Assembly (NCBI GenBank): GCA_017550405.1
Contig: JAFZPH010000022.1
Coordinates: forward strand, 1 to 64,000
Origin: Bacteroidales bacterium
GTDB lineage: Bacteria; Bacteroidota; Bacteroidia; Bacteroidales; P3
Reading direction: 5' to 3'
Length of the DNA: 64,000 nt
In this document: piece after piece, positions 35,301 to 43,716 of the stretch
Position numbering within the stretch: the first letter of the stretch is position 1
How the letters are laid out: each line of letters begins with the position of its first letter
The notes under the pieces: model-generated
The model's input: only the letters and a program-made list of their open reading frames with translations
The model's database searches: none
Told to the model about the DNA's origin: nothing
Made by a program: the position numbers and the translations under genes

Positions 35301-36074
35301 TCAATAAGGGTCGCGGGTGTAGCGTGAGCCGAGCAGGTTGAACTGGAGGCAGAGCCCTGCGTTGAGATATTTGAAGTCTTTGACACTGGCCTGCAGTCGC
35401 AGGTGTCGCCACAGCAAGGCTTCCATCCCGAGCAGGAATTCATTGCCCGTGTATTCGGCCATGAGTCTGCCTTGGGGGAAGAAGGCGGGACTGAAGGTGA
35501 CACCGCCCACGATGCCATTCCATTTGGCGTTATAGCCCCGGTAGAAGCGACGGTAGGCCAGGGTGACACCCACTTCGTTGCCACTGAAGGAGAAGTGCTT
35601 GGTGGCCGCGATATAGGCGTTGAGGAAGTAGAGCTGCACATTTGTTCGTTTGGGATTGAAGGCCGAGGTGCCGATGTCGTTGCAGCCTATGGCGATGGCG
35701 GGGACATACCTGCCTTCCGCCACGGGCCGTATTTTGACCGAGGCATAGCGGTCTTTGCTCCACTTGGTGATTTCGTCGCCTTGCATGGAGCGGATGCGCT
35801 CGGTGCAGGTGTAGCTCAGCTCCAGCCAACGGAAGGGGGTGAGGGCGAGGTAGTAGTCGAAGGTATTGTATTTCTTTCCGTTGTATATGAAACCCGTGTC
35901 GGGCATCATGTGTTGGTTGAGGTAATGGCCGCCGATGAGGGCGTCTCCCTCGTGGTGCATCTCGGCGGAGGGGATGTGTATCAGGCCCGAGGTGCCTGTA
36001 TATTGCTGGGCGCGGAGGGCTGAGGGGAGCAGCGCGGCGACCGCGACAGCCAGTAGCAGGGTGTGGCGTTTCAT
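35301..36074 (-). CDS. YjbH-domain outer-membrane protein
   Basis: The start at 36074 gives MKRHTLLLAVAVAALL with a normal signal peptide; the longer frame begins inside the neighbour. The mature part opens TGTSGLIHIPSAEM, then GDALIGGHYLNQHMMP and PFRWLELSYTCT, which resembles the YjbH (DUF940) family of outer-membrane proteins linked to exopolysaccharide secretion. Alternating strands up to the C-terminus suggest a beta barrel. The start overlaps the stop of the upstream gene (ATGA), so both are translated together. Length is 257 residues, shorter than E. coli YjbH. Confidence 0.7.
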   Translation of the reverse strand: MKRHTLLLAVAVAALLPSALRAQQYTGTSGLIHIPSAEMHHEGDALIGGHYLNQHMMPDTGFIYNGKKYNTFDYYLALTPFRWLELSYTCTERIRSMQGDEITKWSKDRYASVKIRPVAEGRYVPAIAIGCNDIGTSAFNPKRTNVQLYFLNAYIAATKHFSFSGNEVGVTLAYRRFYRGYNAKWNGIVGGVTFSPAFFPQGRLMAEYTGNEFLLGMEALLWRHLRLQASVKDFKYLNAGLCLQFNLLGSRYTRDPY

Positions 36075-36985
36075 TCTGTTACGGTGTTTGAGGATTCTAT
36101 GAAATCGGGTTGCATGGTGTGGCTGCCCCATTGCAGCAGGTCGCGGCTGAACCAGCCGTCACGCTCGTTCTCTTCGGGGTCGGTGTTGTACATTCGGTTG
36201 GTATACTGCTGGTACATGATGCTATAGGAGATCCTGAAGTTGGATGCGGGACGGAAATTGACTGCCCGGTGTTTGCGATGATAGGGGGGCAGCATGGCCA
36301 CGAAGCGGAAGCCGCCGTCGAAGCCTGTGACGTTGTTCCACCGTCCGTAAAGCGAGGCTGTTGTATGGTTGAAGTGGCGCATAGCCTCCACCTCGCAGCC
36401 GAAGTCCTGGTAGACATAGCGCCCTGCCACGGCGCGGAGCTGGGCGTTCCAGCGCGACAGATAGATGTCGCCGCCGGCATTCCATGCAAAGCGGTTGAGG
36501 GGACTGATATACCACGAGGGGGACATGGTCAGCACGCCGACCCAACCTGCCTGGCCTTCGAGGGCCAGCCAGCGGGTGAGGGGCAGGAAGGCCTTGAGGT
36601 CGACACCATAGCGCTGCAGGCTGAAGAGTCCTGCACTGGCCTTGAGGTAGACGGGACCAAGGCGGAGCTGCTTGCTGACATCGAGAATATTGAGGTAGAC
36701 GTACTTGTATGTAGAGCCATAGGTGTTGACGATGGGGATGTAGACCTGCCCCACCAGCTGCCAGTGGTTGCCCATATCCCACTTGAAGCCGGGAGTGAGA
36801 TGGATAAGGAGGTCGTACTGGCGGCTGTAGTTGATGTCACGGAAATTGAAATCGAGACCGGAGAAGATGTCCAGGCCTGGCGCCGACGATTGGGCGCGGA
36901 CGTGGGCAGGGCTCAGCGAGGCGAGCATGACCACGAGCAGCGCCACAAGGCAGGAGCGTCGGCAGAAGATGTTGCGTTGGGTCAT
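36071..36985 (-). CDS. putative beta-barrel partner of the YjbH-like protein
   Basis: The start at 36985 (MTQRNIFCRRSCLVAL) gives a 304-residue protein with a signal peptide ending VRAQ; upstream codons in frame are probably not translated. The mature protein consists of amphipathic strands with many Tyr, Trp and Gly (GFKWDMGNHWQLVGQVYIPI, ALEGQAGWVGVLTM), as expected for an outer-membrane barrel. It resembles its neighbour in style and may be a distant YjbH relative. The ATGA overlap with the next gene points to a complex of the two. Polysaccharide export is possible, but no biosynthesis genes are adjacent. Confidence 0.6.
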   Translation of the reverse strand: MTQRNIFCRRSCLVALLVVMLASLSPAHVRAQSSAPGLDIFSGLDFNFRDINYSRQYDLLIHLTPGFKWDMGNHWQLVGQVYIPIVNTYGSTYKYVYLNILDVSKQLRLGPVYLKASAGLFSLQRYGVDLKAFLPLTRWLALEGQAGWVGVLTMSPSWYISPLNRFAWNAGGDIYLSRWNAQLRAVAGRYVYQDFGCEVEAMRHFNHTTASLYGRWNNVTGFDGGFRFVAMLPPYHRKHRAVNFRPASNFRISYSIMYQQYTNRMYNTDPEENERDGWFSRDLLQWGSHTMQPDFIESSNTVTE

Positions 36986-37317
36986 AGTGTCAAAATGTTT
37001 ACTTGTACCAAAATGCAAAAATACATAAAAAAAACGGATTAACAACAGTGTGCCGCCAAATTCATCGGAAAAAGATGATGCCCCGAAAGCATTTGGACAT
37101 CCTCCGGAACATATAAGTGTGTGGGTTATGGCTCGTTCAGACCAGCGACAGGTTTTCACGTCCGTCGACGGCGCTGAAAAAGGACGCTTGCGGCAATGAA
37201 AATAACTTCATGGTATACTTTTTTTACAATAATTACGTTATAGAAATATATAGAAAACCTGCCTGCAATACGGCAGGAAGGTTTTTGTTATCGACAGTTG
37301 AACGTAAATCCTTTTGA
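36986..37317. other. 332-bp gap between divergent genes
   Basis: It holds the -7 box of the barrel pair at 37016 and a hairpin (CCTGCC 37258, GGCAGG 37272) flanked by AAAA and GGTTTTT, 32 bp before the tannase-like gene. That hairpin could be an attenuator or a stray terminator. Otherwise nothing is seen. Confidence 0.55.
37016..37023 (-). promoter_or_regulatory. -7 box (TATTTTTG)
   Basis: CAAAAATA on the + strand, 31 bp before the start of the barrel gene at 36985; this supports the shorter start chosen there. Confidence 0.6.
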
Positions 37318-38796
37318 ATGATGAAGAAGATACTCTTTGCAGCAGTCATTGCATTATGCCTTTATGGTTGCGGGCACACCCGCCAAGGGCTAAGTTTCAA
37401 TCCCCACGACGGAGTGGAAGGAGAGTTGACCATGCCCGACGGGGAGGTGGTGAAATACACGGCCTACGAACACCTCTACTATGTGAGAAATGTGGAGGAT
37501 ACCGCCTACCAGTATCTGAATGTGTATGTGCCGGAAGGGGCCACCAAGACCACCCCTATCCTGCTGCGCACCTACATCGGGGGCTATATGGCGGCCAAGG
37601 CCCGCAAGCCCCAAGCAGGCGACGCCACAGGGCGTGCGCTGAAGGAGGGCTATGTGGTGGTGATTCCCGGCTCGCGGGGACGCAACTCGATGCAGGACAA
37701 CGTTTATACCGGCCGTGCCCCCAAGGGACTGCTTGACCTGAAGGCCGCCATCCGCTATCTGCGGCTGTTTGACCGCACGATGCCCGGCAACGCCGAACGT
37801 ATCATCATCGACGGCACCAGCGCGGGAGGAGCCATGTCGGCCCTGGTGGGTGTCACGGGCAACCATCACGCCTACGACGCGATGATGTCCGACATGGGTG
37901 CCGCAAAGGAGTCGGACGACGTGTATGCAGCCGTTTGCTTCTGCCCTATCACCGACTTGGAACATGCCGACATGGCGTATGAATGGCTCTTCAACAGCAC
38001 GTCGAGCCGCCAACGGTCGGCCCAGCTGCTGCCCATCAGCAACCAGTTGAAGGAGCAGTTTCCCAACTATATCAACGACTTGAAGCTGAAAGACTGGGAC
38101 GGCAAAGAGGTGACGGCGGACAATTATATGGACCTGCTGCGAAGGGAGTTGATCCGCTCGGCGCAGACAGCAAAGAACGCCGGCGCAGACATCAGCGACA
38201 CGCTGGGCTTTTCGTTCAGCCAGGAGACTATGGGAGGCATGCCCCCCATCAACGGCGGCAAGAATCAGGTACTGCCCATGATGCAGGCACCTCAACCGCA
38301 AAGAGGCGAGTATGTCATTGGGCTTGACATCCAGCGGTACCTGAACTATGTGGCAGGAACCCAGCCACTGAAAACCGCCCCCGCTTTCGACACAAAGGGA
38401 GTGCTGGGCCAGTCGGCCTCGGGCGAGAACGAGCTGTTCGGCGGCAAGGACGGCAGCAGCACGAACTTCACCGTATACAGCGCTTACAAAAACGGCAAAG
38501 ACCTGCCCAAGGAGGTGGTGGATAATGTGTATCTGATGAATCCGATGAACTTTATCGTTGTTACGGACAGTGAGGGCGGCAAGGGCAAGAAGACCGAGAA
38601 TCATTCTGTGGCCCAGCACTGGTACATCCGCCACGGCGCTCGCGACCGCGACACGGGGTTCCCGGTGCCGCTGAACTTGGCGTTGAAGCTGAACGAGGCT
38701 GGATGCGATGTGAACTTTCTTTTTGCATGGAATCGCGGCCACAGCGGCGACTATGCGCTGGACGAGCTGTTCAGCTGGATGAAAAGCATTTTGTAA
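37318..38796 (+). CDS. tannase-like alpha/beta hydrolase lipoprotein
   Basis: This 492-residue protein is a lipoprotein (Cys17 or 18 after ALCLYG). The catalytic set of subtype B tannases is visible: nucleophile Ser168 in GTSAGGAMS, and His475 in WNRGHSGDYALDELF. ILLRTYIGGYMAAK and IPGSRGRNSM form the oxyanion region. Such enzymes cut ester bonds of galloyl or feruloyl groups, or act on related aryl esters; the natural substrate cannot be told. The lipid anchor places it at the periplasm or cell surface, where plant material would be met. The following genes share its strand with short gaps. Confidence 0.82.
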   Translation: MMKKILFAAVIALCLYGCGHTRQGLSFNPHDGVEGELTMPDGEVVKYTAYEHLYYVRNVEDTAYQYLNVYVPEGATKTTPILLRTYIGGYMAAKARKPQAGDATGRALKEGYVVVIPGSRGRNSMQDNVYTGRAPKGLLDLKAAIRYLRLFDRTMPGNAERIIIDGTSAGGAMSALVGVTGNHHAYDAMMSDMGAAKESDDVYAAVCFCPITDLEHADMAYEWLFNSTSSRQRSAQLLPISNQLKEQFPNYINDLKLKDWDGKEVTADNYMDLLRRELIRSAQTAKNAGADISDTLGFSFSQETMGGMPPINGGKNQVLPMMQAPQPQRGEYVIGLDIQRYLNYVAGTQPLKTAPAFDTKGVLGQSASGENELFGGKDGSSTNFTVYSAYKNGKDLPKEVVDNVYLMNPMNFIVVTDSEGGKGKKTENHSVAQHWYIRHGARDRDTGFPVPLNLALKLNEAGCDVNFLFAWNRGHSGDYALDELFSWMKSIL

Positions 38797-38815
38797 CAGA
38801 CATGATTATTCGACT

Positions 38816-39451
38816 ATGGCATTCGATTTCAAGAAAGAATACAAGGAGTTTTACATGCCCGCCCGCAAACCGGCATTGGTGACGGTGCCGCCGATGAACT
38901 ATGTGGCGGTGCGCGGCAAGGGAGACCCCAACCAAGAGGGGAGTGAGTACAAGCGGAGCATCGACCTGCTGTATGGTATAGCCTATACTATCAAAATGAG
39001 CAAGTTGGGCGACCATCGCATAGAGGGCTACTTCGATTATGTGGTGCCGCCGCTGGAGGGGCTTTGGTGGACGGATGCGGGTCGGTTTGACTACACCGAC
39101 AAGGATGCGCTACAGTTTATCTCAATGATACGGTTGCCGGACTTTGTGACACGAATGGAATTTGACTGGGCTGTGACAGAAGCCACACGGAAGAAGAAAA
39201 TTGACTATTCGGCGGTGGAGTTTCTCACTTACGACGAGGGGCTTTGTGTACAATGCATGCACGTGGGGCCTTACGACGGCGAGCCGGACACCATTGCTGC
39301 CATGGAGGCTTTTGCCACCAGTTGCGGCCATCGCACAGCGTTGAGTCCTACACGCCACCACCACGAAATCTATTTGAGCGACCCTCGTAAGACCGTCCCG
39401 GAAAAGCTGAAGACAGCAATAAGGATACCGGTATCAGAGTTGTCGGAGTAA
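38816..39451 (+). CDS. GyrI-like small-molecule-binding protein
   Basis: The 211-residue cytoplasmic protein starts FDFKKEYKEFYMPARKPALV, then VPPMNYVAVRGKGDPN, and ends with RTALSPTRHHHEIYLSDPRKT. These match the GyrI-like family (SOUL fold) that also forms the ligand-binding half of AraC/MerR regulators such as Rob and BmrR. This version has no DNA-binding domain. Some stand-alone members bind or hydrolyse drugs. It lies 19 bp after the tannase-like gene. Confidence 0.88.
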   Translation: MAFDFKKEYKEFYMPARKPALVTVPPMNYVAVRGKGDPNQEGSEYKRSIDLLYGIAYTIKMSKLGDHRIEGYFDYVVPPLEGLWWTDAGRFDYTDKDALQFISMIRLPDFVTRMEFDWAVTEATRKKKIDYSAVEFLTYDEGLCVQCMHVGPYDGEPDTIAAMEAFATSCGHRTALSPTRHHHEIYLSDPRKTVPEKLKTAIRIPVSELSE

Positions 39452-39486
39452 CTAAAATAATTGGAGAAACCAGAACAATTATTACT

Positions 39487-40035
39487 ATGAATAACTACGA
39501 GACCGATAGAATACTGCTGCGCCCGTGGAGGGAGAACGATGCCGAGGCGCTGTTCAAGTACGCCTCCGACCCTGAAGTGGGGCCGCGGGCAGGATGGCCG
39601 CCACACAAATGCGTGGAGGAGAGCCTTCGAATCATCCGCACAATATTCAGCGGTGAGGGGATGTGGGCCGTGGAATGGAAAGAGACAGAAGAGGCCATCG
39701 GGTGCGCCGGGTATCTGCCTGCGTCGTCCTCTAACCTGAAGATTGAGGCCAACCAATGCGAGGTGGGCTACTGGATTGCCCGCCCCTATTGGGGAATGGG
39801 TATTTGCACGGAGGCTCTTGGGTTGGTCGTTGACCATTGTTTCGGGGTGAAAGGGTTCAGCACCCTATGGGGCACCTATTTCCCCAGCAATCCCGCCTCT
39901 GGTCGTGTGATGGAGAAATGCGGTTTCACGGACACTGGACGGGAGACGCTTTGCCCCAACCTCGAAGTCGGTTCCGACCAGCCTGTGAGGGTGATGCGAA
40001 AAGATAATGACAGACTTATACAGAAAAGAAGATGA
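39487..40035 (+). CDS. GNAT family N-acetyltransferase (RimJ/RimL type)
   Basis: The 182-residue protein opens YETDRILLRPWRENDAEAL, the usual RimJ/RimL-like start, and carries EVGYWIARPYWGMGICTEAL, in which the turn Arg/Gln-x-x-Gly-x-Gly/Ala (here PYWGMG) should hold acetyl-CoA. NPASGRVMEKCGF is the typical C-terminal motif. It acetylates an amine of a protein N-terminus or small molecule; the substrate is not known. It is followed closely by the four-helix-bundle suffix gene. Confidence 0.9.
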   Translation: MNNYETDRILLRPWRENDAEALFKYASDPEVGPRAGWPPHKCVEESLRIIRTIFSGEGMWAVEWKETEEAIGCAGYLPASSSNLKIEANQCEVGYWIARPYWGMGICTEALGLVVDHCFGVKGFSTLWGTYFPSNPASGRVMEKCGFTDTGRETLCPNLEVGSDQPVRVMRKDNDRLIQKRR

Positions 40036-40080
40036 AGAAATCATTCGGACAATCACATATTACGATTGATAGATAAAGGC

Positions 40081-40689
40081 ATGGACAACAAGGACTTTAT
40101 ACGGCAGGATAACAACTATAGGATGTTGAAGGCGTTCCAGAAAGCGGAATGCGTCTACGACGTCACCTATTATTTTGCCAATAAGTTCTTGCAGAAGGGC
40201 GACCGTACCATTGACCAGATGGTGCAGGCGGCGAGAAGCGGCAAACAGAACCTGGCAGAGGGCAACATCGACGGGGTAACCTCCAAAGAGATGGAGATAA
40301 AACTCACCAATGTCAATCGCGCCTCGCTGCACGAGCTGCTGCTTGACTATGAGGACTACCTGCGGGTGCGCGGGCTGGAGCAGTGGCCATACAACGACCC
40401 GCGCTGTGTGCAGACACGCGAGTTCTGCAAGCGGCACCTCGACTCGGCGGTGTACCGCGAGAAGATAAAAGAGCGTTCCGACGAGACCATTGCCAATATC
40501 GCCATCACGCTGATACACCAGTGTGACGTGCTGATAAAAGGCCTGATAGAATGGCAGAAGAAGAACTTCCTTGAGAACGGAGGAATAAAAGAAGAGATGT
40601 ACAGGGCGAGGAAAGCCTATAGAGATAACAATGGGTATTATGGGTCTAATGGGCAGAATGGGTCTAATGGGCAATTTGGGAAACGATAA
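40081..40689 (+). CDS. four-helix-bundle suffix-domain protein (S23-like)
   Basis: ATG at 40081 (MDNKDFIRQDNNYRML) was chosen over a TTG 15 bp upstream. The 202-residue protein begins with the S23/IVP fold: AFQKAECVYDVTYYFANKF, MVQAARSGKQNLAEGN, SLHELLLDYEDYLRVRG. A further helical suffix (TIANIAITLIHQCDVLIKGL) follows, as in the family named for it. The last 18 residues (NNGYYGSNGQ, then NGSNGQFGKR) are encoded by 9-nt tandem units, and a complementary array lies just after the stop. Relatives bind structured nucleic acid (Avd) or are coded inside hairpin-bounded rRNA insertions. A link between protein and arrays is suggested, not shown. Confidence 0.85.
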   Translation: MDNKDFIRQDNNYRMLKAFQKAECVYDVTYYFANKFLQKGDRTIDQMVQAARSGKQNLAEGNIDGVTSKEMEIKLTNVNRASLHELLLDYEDYLRVRGLEQWPYNDPRCVQTREFCKRHLDSAVYREKIKERSDETIANIAITLIHQCDVLIKGLIEWQKKNFLENGGIKEEMYRARKAYRDNNGYYGSNGQNGSNGQFGKR

Positions 40690-40738
40690 TCATCCCGCCC
40701 ATTAAACCCATTAAACCCATAAAACCCATTACCCCCAT
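40629..40738. repeat. inverted pair of 9-nt arrays around a stop codon
   Basis: The left arm 40629-40680 repeats AATGGGnnn units in codon phase (AATGGGTCT, AATGGGCAG). The right arm 40697-40738 repeats CCCATTAAA and ends CCCATTACCCCCAT. The arms are complementary and flank the TAA of the four-helix-bundle gene. Confidence 0.88.
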
Positions 40739-40771
40739 CAAAAGAAAACAATAACAAAAAACTAGAATACA

Positions 40772-41986
40772 ATGACTCACTACGAAATCAAATCAAGCAA
40801 AGAGTTGCGCGCCGGTATGGGCGAAGGCCTTGTTGAGGCTGGCCGCAAGAACGAGAATGTCGTCGCGCTGAGCGCCGACGTAAAAGGCAGCGTCAAGATG
40901 GACGGCTTCGCCAAGGAGTTCCCCGAGCGCTTCATCCAGTGCGGCATCGCCGAGGCCAACATGGTCGGCATCGCCGCCGGTCTGAGCCTCTGCGGCAAGG
41001 TGCCCTTCATAGGTGGCTTCGCCGAGTTCGTTACCGGCCGCGTCTACGACCAGATACGCCAGGTGGTTTGCTACTCGAACAAGAACGTCAAGATCTGCGG
41101 TTCGCACGCCGGCATTTCCCTTGGCGAGGACGGTGCCACGCACCAGACCATGGAGGACATCGCCTTGATGAAGGTGCTGCCCAACATGACCGTACTGGTG
41201 CCCGCCGACTTCAACCAGGCCAAGGCCGCCACGCTGGCCGCCGCCGAGCACGTCGGCCCTGTCTACCTGCGCCTCGGCCGCAGCAAGATGCCCTGCTTCC
41301 TGCCTGAAGACCAGAAGTTCGAGATTGGCAAAGCCCAGCTGCTGAGCGAGGGCACGGACGTGACCCTCTTCGCCTGCGGCCACCTTGTGTGGGAAGCCCT
41401 GCAGGCCGCCGAAATGCTCGAAAAGGTCGGCATCAGCTGCGAAGTCATCAACATCCACACCATCAAGCCGCTCGACGTGGAGGCCATCGTGGCTTCCGCC
41501 AAGAAGACCGGCGCTGTCGTCACCTGCGAGGAGCACCTCTTCAACGGCGGCCTCGGCGACAGCGTGGCCCAGACCCTCGCCCTCCACTGCCCCACGCCCA
41601 TGGAGTACGTGGCCGTGGACGACAAGTTCGGCGAGAGCGGCACCCCCGACGAGATGCTCACCAACTACCACCTCCGCGCCGCCGACATCATGGCCAAGGT
41701 CTATGCCGTCCTGCAGCGCAAGCCCGGTGCCCCCAAGCAGCGCTACTGCCAGAGCTGCGGCATGCCCCTCACCGACGATGTCGTCAGCGACAATCCCGAC
41801 TACTGCAAGTACTGCTTCGCCGATGGCAAATTCACGCAGGACTGCACCATGGAGCAGATGATAGACTTCTGCGTCCAGTTCGTGGACGAGTTCAACAAGA
41901 ACACCGGCCAGCACCTTACTGCCGACGAGTACCGCGAGCAACTCCGCCAGTACTTCCCGCAGCTCAAGCGCTGGCAGAAGAAATAA
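40772..41986 (+). CDS. transketolase C-terminal subunit fused to a zinc ribbon
   Basis: Residues 1-312 are the second half of a split transketolase: the pyrimidine-binding domain with the activating Glu61 (CGIAEANMVGIAAG) and the C-terminal domain (ITCEEHLFNGGLGDSVAQ form). It should pair with the subunit at 31901. Residues 324-404 are an additional domain: CQSCGMPLTDD at Cys326/329 and YCKYC at Cys345/348, followed by a helical tail (MEQMIDFCVQFVDEFNKNTG). This is the putative zinc ribbon (Zn_ribbon_2) normally found as a separate 80-residue protein. The role of this addition is unknown. The reading frame runs through without a break. Confidence 0.9.
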   Translation: MTHYEIKSSKELRAGMGEGLVEAGRKNENVVALSADVKGSVKMDGFAKEFPERFIQCGIAEANMVGIAAGLSLCGKVPFIGGFAEFVTGRVYDQIRQVVCYSNKNVKICGSHAGISLGEDGATHQTMEDIALMKVLPNMTVLVPADFNQAKAATLAAAEHVGPVYLRLGRSKMPCFLPEDQKFEIGKAQLLSEGTDVTLFACGHLVWEALQAAEMLEKVGISCEVINIHTIKPLDVEAIVASAKKTGAVVTCEEHLFNGGLGDSVAQTLALHCPTPMEYVAVDDKFGESGTPDEMLTNYHLRAADIMAKVYAVLQRKPGAPKQRYCQSCGMPLTDDVVSDNPDYCKYCFADGKFTQDCTMEQMIDFCVQFVDEFNKNTGQHLTADEYREQLRQYFPQLKRWQKK

Positions 41987-41999
41987 CCCCAGGGCAACA

Positions 42000-42028
42000 T
42001 TGGGGTGCGGCGGCAAGCCGCACCCCAA
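42000..42028 (+). terminator. GC-rich hairpin after the transketolase subunit
   Basis: TTGGGGTGCGGC pairs perfectly with GCCGCACCCCAA around GGCAA. No T run follows. A CCCC at 41987 can also pair with part of it, giving two exclusive folds. Confidence 0.55.
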
Positions 42029-42077
42029 CAAACCCCGCCAAGAAATTGATACATACAATATAAAAGGTATATGAAAA

Positions 42078-42731
42078 ATGAAGAATACGCCGATAGTATG
42101 CCTATTCCTCTTCCCTTTCATTGCCAGGGCACAAAGTGTTTACACCCCTTACCGTGAGTATATTTACCAAGTGCAATATCGCGATTCCTCAGATACAAAT
42201 GAATTCTACCTCAGTATGTGGACAACGGACAGCACATGGGAGGCCGATGCCTCGCAACGGCAGCTTTTCTACGCCTACCACAACTGGCACAACGGCAAAT
42301 CGCATCAGGTATTAAACAAGGACAGCCTTGCCGCCGCATGGCCATATCGACAGAACATTGAAAGCACAGGTTTTATCGAGAATGAGAATCAGATATGGCT
42401 GCACCCGCCACGTTGGAGCACGCTCTCCATACTTGAGTATTTCCCCTTTCCGGAGATAAAACGTCCGGCCAAATGTGGAAGCAAATACCGCCGGGCTTTC
42501 TTTGGCCATGCCAATTTCCTCGACAAGACGATACTACTCTTATACCGGATGAAAGTCACATGTGGAGAATATGTCATTGTACAGGGTGTCGCAAAACACA
42601 AAGGCGAAGAGTGGAGAACCGTCACCCAATGGGATGACAACCTTGGGCTAACCCGTCTCAGATGCGAGATAGTGCCTTATACGAACACCTTTATCAACCT
42701 TCAATTAGTGGACATTGTAGAACACCGATAA
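42078..42731 (+). CDS. secreted protein of unknown function
   Basis: The 217-residue protein has a signal peptide (MKNTPIVCLFLFPFIARAQ). The mature part is rich in aromatic residues (YTPYREYIYQVQYRDSS, YAYHNWHNGK) and beta-prone. I do not recognise a family and see no repeats or catalytic motif. It lacks a T9SS tail, so it should stay in the periplasm. It stands between a GC-rich hairpin and the AlkZ-related gene and is probably transcribed by itself. Confidence 0.6.
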   Translation: MKNTPIVCLFLFPFIARAQSVYTPYREYIYQVQYRDSSDTNEFYLSMWTTDSTWEADASQRQLFYAYHNWHNGKSHQVLNKDSLAAAWPYRQNIESTGFIENENQIWLHPPRWSTLSILEYFPFPEIKRPAKCGSKYRRAFFGHANFLDKTILLLYRMKVTCGEYVIVQGVAKHKGEEWRTVTQWDDNLGLTRLRCEIVPYTNTFINLQLVDIVEHR

Positions 42732-42810
42732 ATCCATTTCTGCCACAACCCACCACTGCCCCATCCATCCGAAAGAGCAACAAAACATACAATAATACAA
42801 CACACAAGAT

Positions 42811-43527
42811 ATGGGCGATTTCTTCATAGATTATTTCCGCAACCTGCGGACGCGCAACATGATGAATGGCTGCATCCATTCTTGTCCCGAGTTGATGGAT
42901 TGCATCCATCAACTGGGCTTCCTGCCGCTATTGGACAGCGGCATCCCCGGCTTCTGTGCCGAGGAGATGATGGCTCCGGAGTGCCGCTTCACCCGTTTCA
43001 ACGATGGTACGTGGGAATGGCCGCTATGGGAGTGGAAAAGTGCCGTCGTGACCGAAGGACGGTGCGTCTATGGCAAATTCTTCGCTGGAAAGGCAGGCTT
43101 CGTCAGTCAAGACTGGTGGCCCGACCTCTACAACTGGCGCCGCAGCCAGCATCCTGTCCCCGAGGCCGACAGTATCGAGGGCATCATCCTCACGACCCTG
43201 CTCGAACACGGCAGCATGATTGCCCGCGACCTGCGGGCCGCCTGCAACCTCACAGGCCAAAATATGCGAAGCAAGTTCGACTCCATCATCTGCCGCATGC
43301 AGATGGGCTGCCTCATCGTCACCGAGGACTTTGTCTACCCTACCGACAAACACGGACGGGAGTACGGCTTCGGCTGGTCGCTGCTCACCACTCCCGAGCG
43401 ACTGCTTGGACTCGATGCCTGCCAGTGCAACCGCACACCCGAGGAGTCGTTCCGCCGCATGTACGACCACCTCGCCAACCTGCATCCTCACGCCACCGAA
43501 AAGCAGATAAAGAAACTACTCAAGTGA
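42811..43527 (+). CDS. AlkZ-related winged-helix protein (tentative)
   Basis: The 238-residue cytoplasmic protein has a mixed N-terminus (IDYFRNLRTRNMMNGCIHSC, RFNDGTWEWPLWEWKS) and a C-terminal part that looks like winged-helix units (GIILTTLLEHGSMIARDLRAA, FDSIICRMQMGCLIVTEDF). Bacteroidota proteins of this size and pattern are named AlkZ-related, after the AlkZ/YcaQ DNA glycosylases that unhook interstrand crosslinks. The catalytic Gln-x-Asp/Gln pair of AlkZ was not found. DNA or RNA binding is likely; glycosylase activity is doubtful. Confidence 0.55.
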   Translation: MGDFFIDYFRNLRTRNMMNGCIHSCPELMDCIHQLGFLPLLDSGIPGFCAEEMMAPECRFTRFNDGTWEWPLWEWKSAVVTEGRCVYGKFFAGKAGFVSQDWWPDLYNWRRSQHPVPEADSIEGIILTTLLEHGSMIARDLRAACNLTGQNMRSKFDSIICRMQMGCLIVTEDFVYPTDKHGREYGFGWSLLTTPERLLGLDACQCNRTPEESFRRMYDHLANLHPHATEKQIKKLLK

Positions 43528-43716
43528 CCGATAATTGCAACACCAAGTAGAAAAAGGAGCTCAAAAACATTTCTCTCCGCCTACAATAAATACTAGCAAT
43601 TCTCGTTAGCAGAGAAGTATGACTGACAATCACAGGGTGAAATCCCTTCAAAAAAAGCGGAAACAATCAAACAATACAGATAAGACCAACAATTAATTAA
43701 TCGCCCTCCAGCCAAT

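Noticed and set aside
36986..37159. Longer N-terminus of the barrel protein at 36071
   Set aside because: The stretch contains the likely -7 box (37016-37023) and no signal peptide would be at the N-terminus.
37390..38742. A 450-codon frame antisense to the tannase-like gene
   Set aside because: Shadow frame with low complexity; the + strand has lipobox and catalytic motifs.
40066..40080. TTG start for the four-helix-bundle suffix protein
   Set aside because: The ATG at 40081 begins the recognised N-terminus; the extra five residues have no support.
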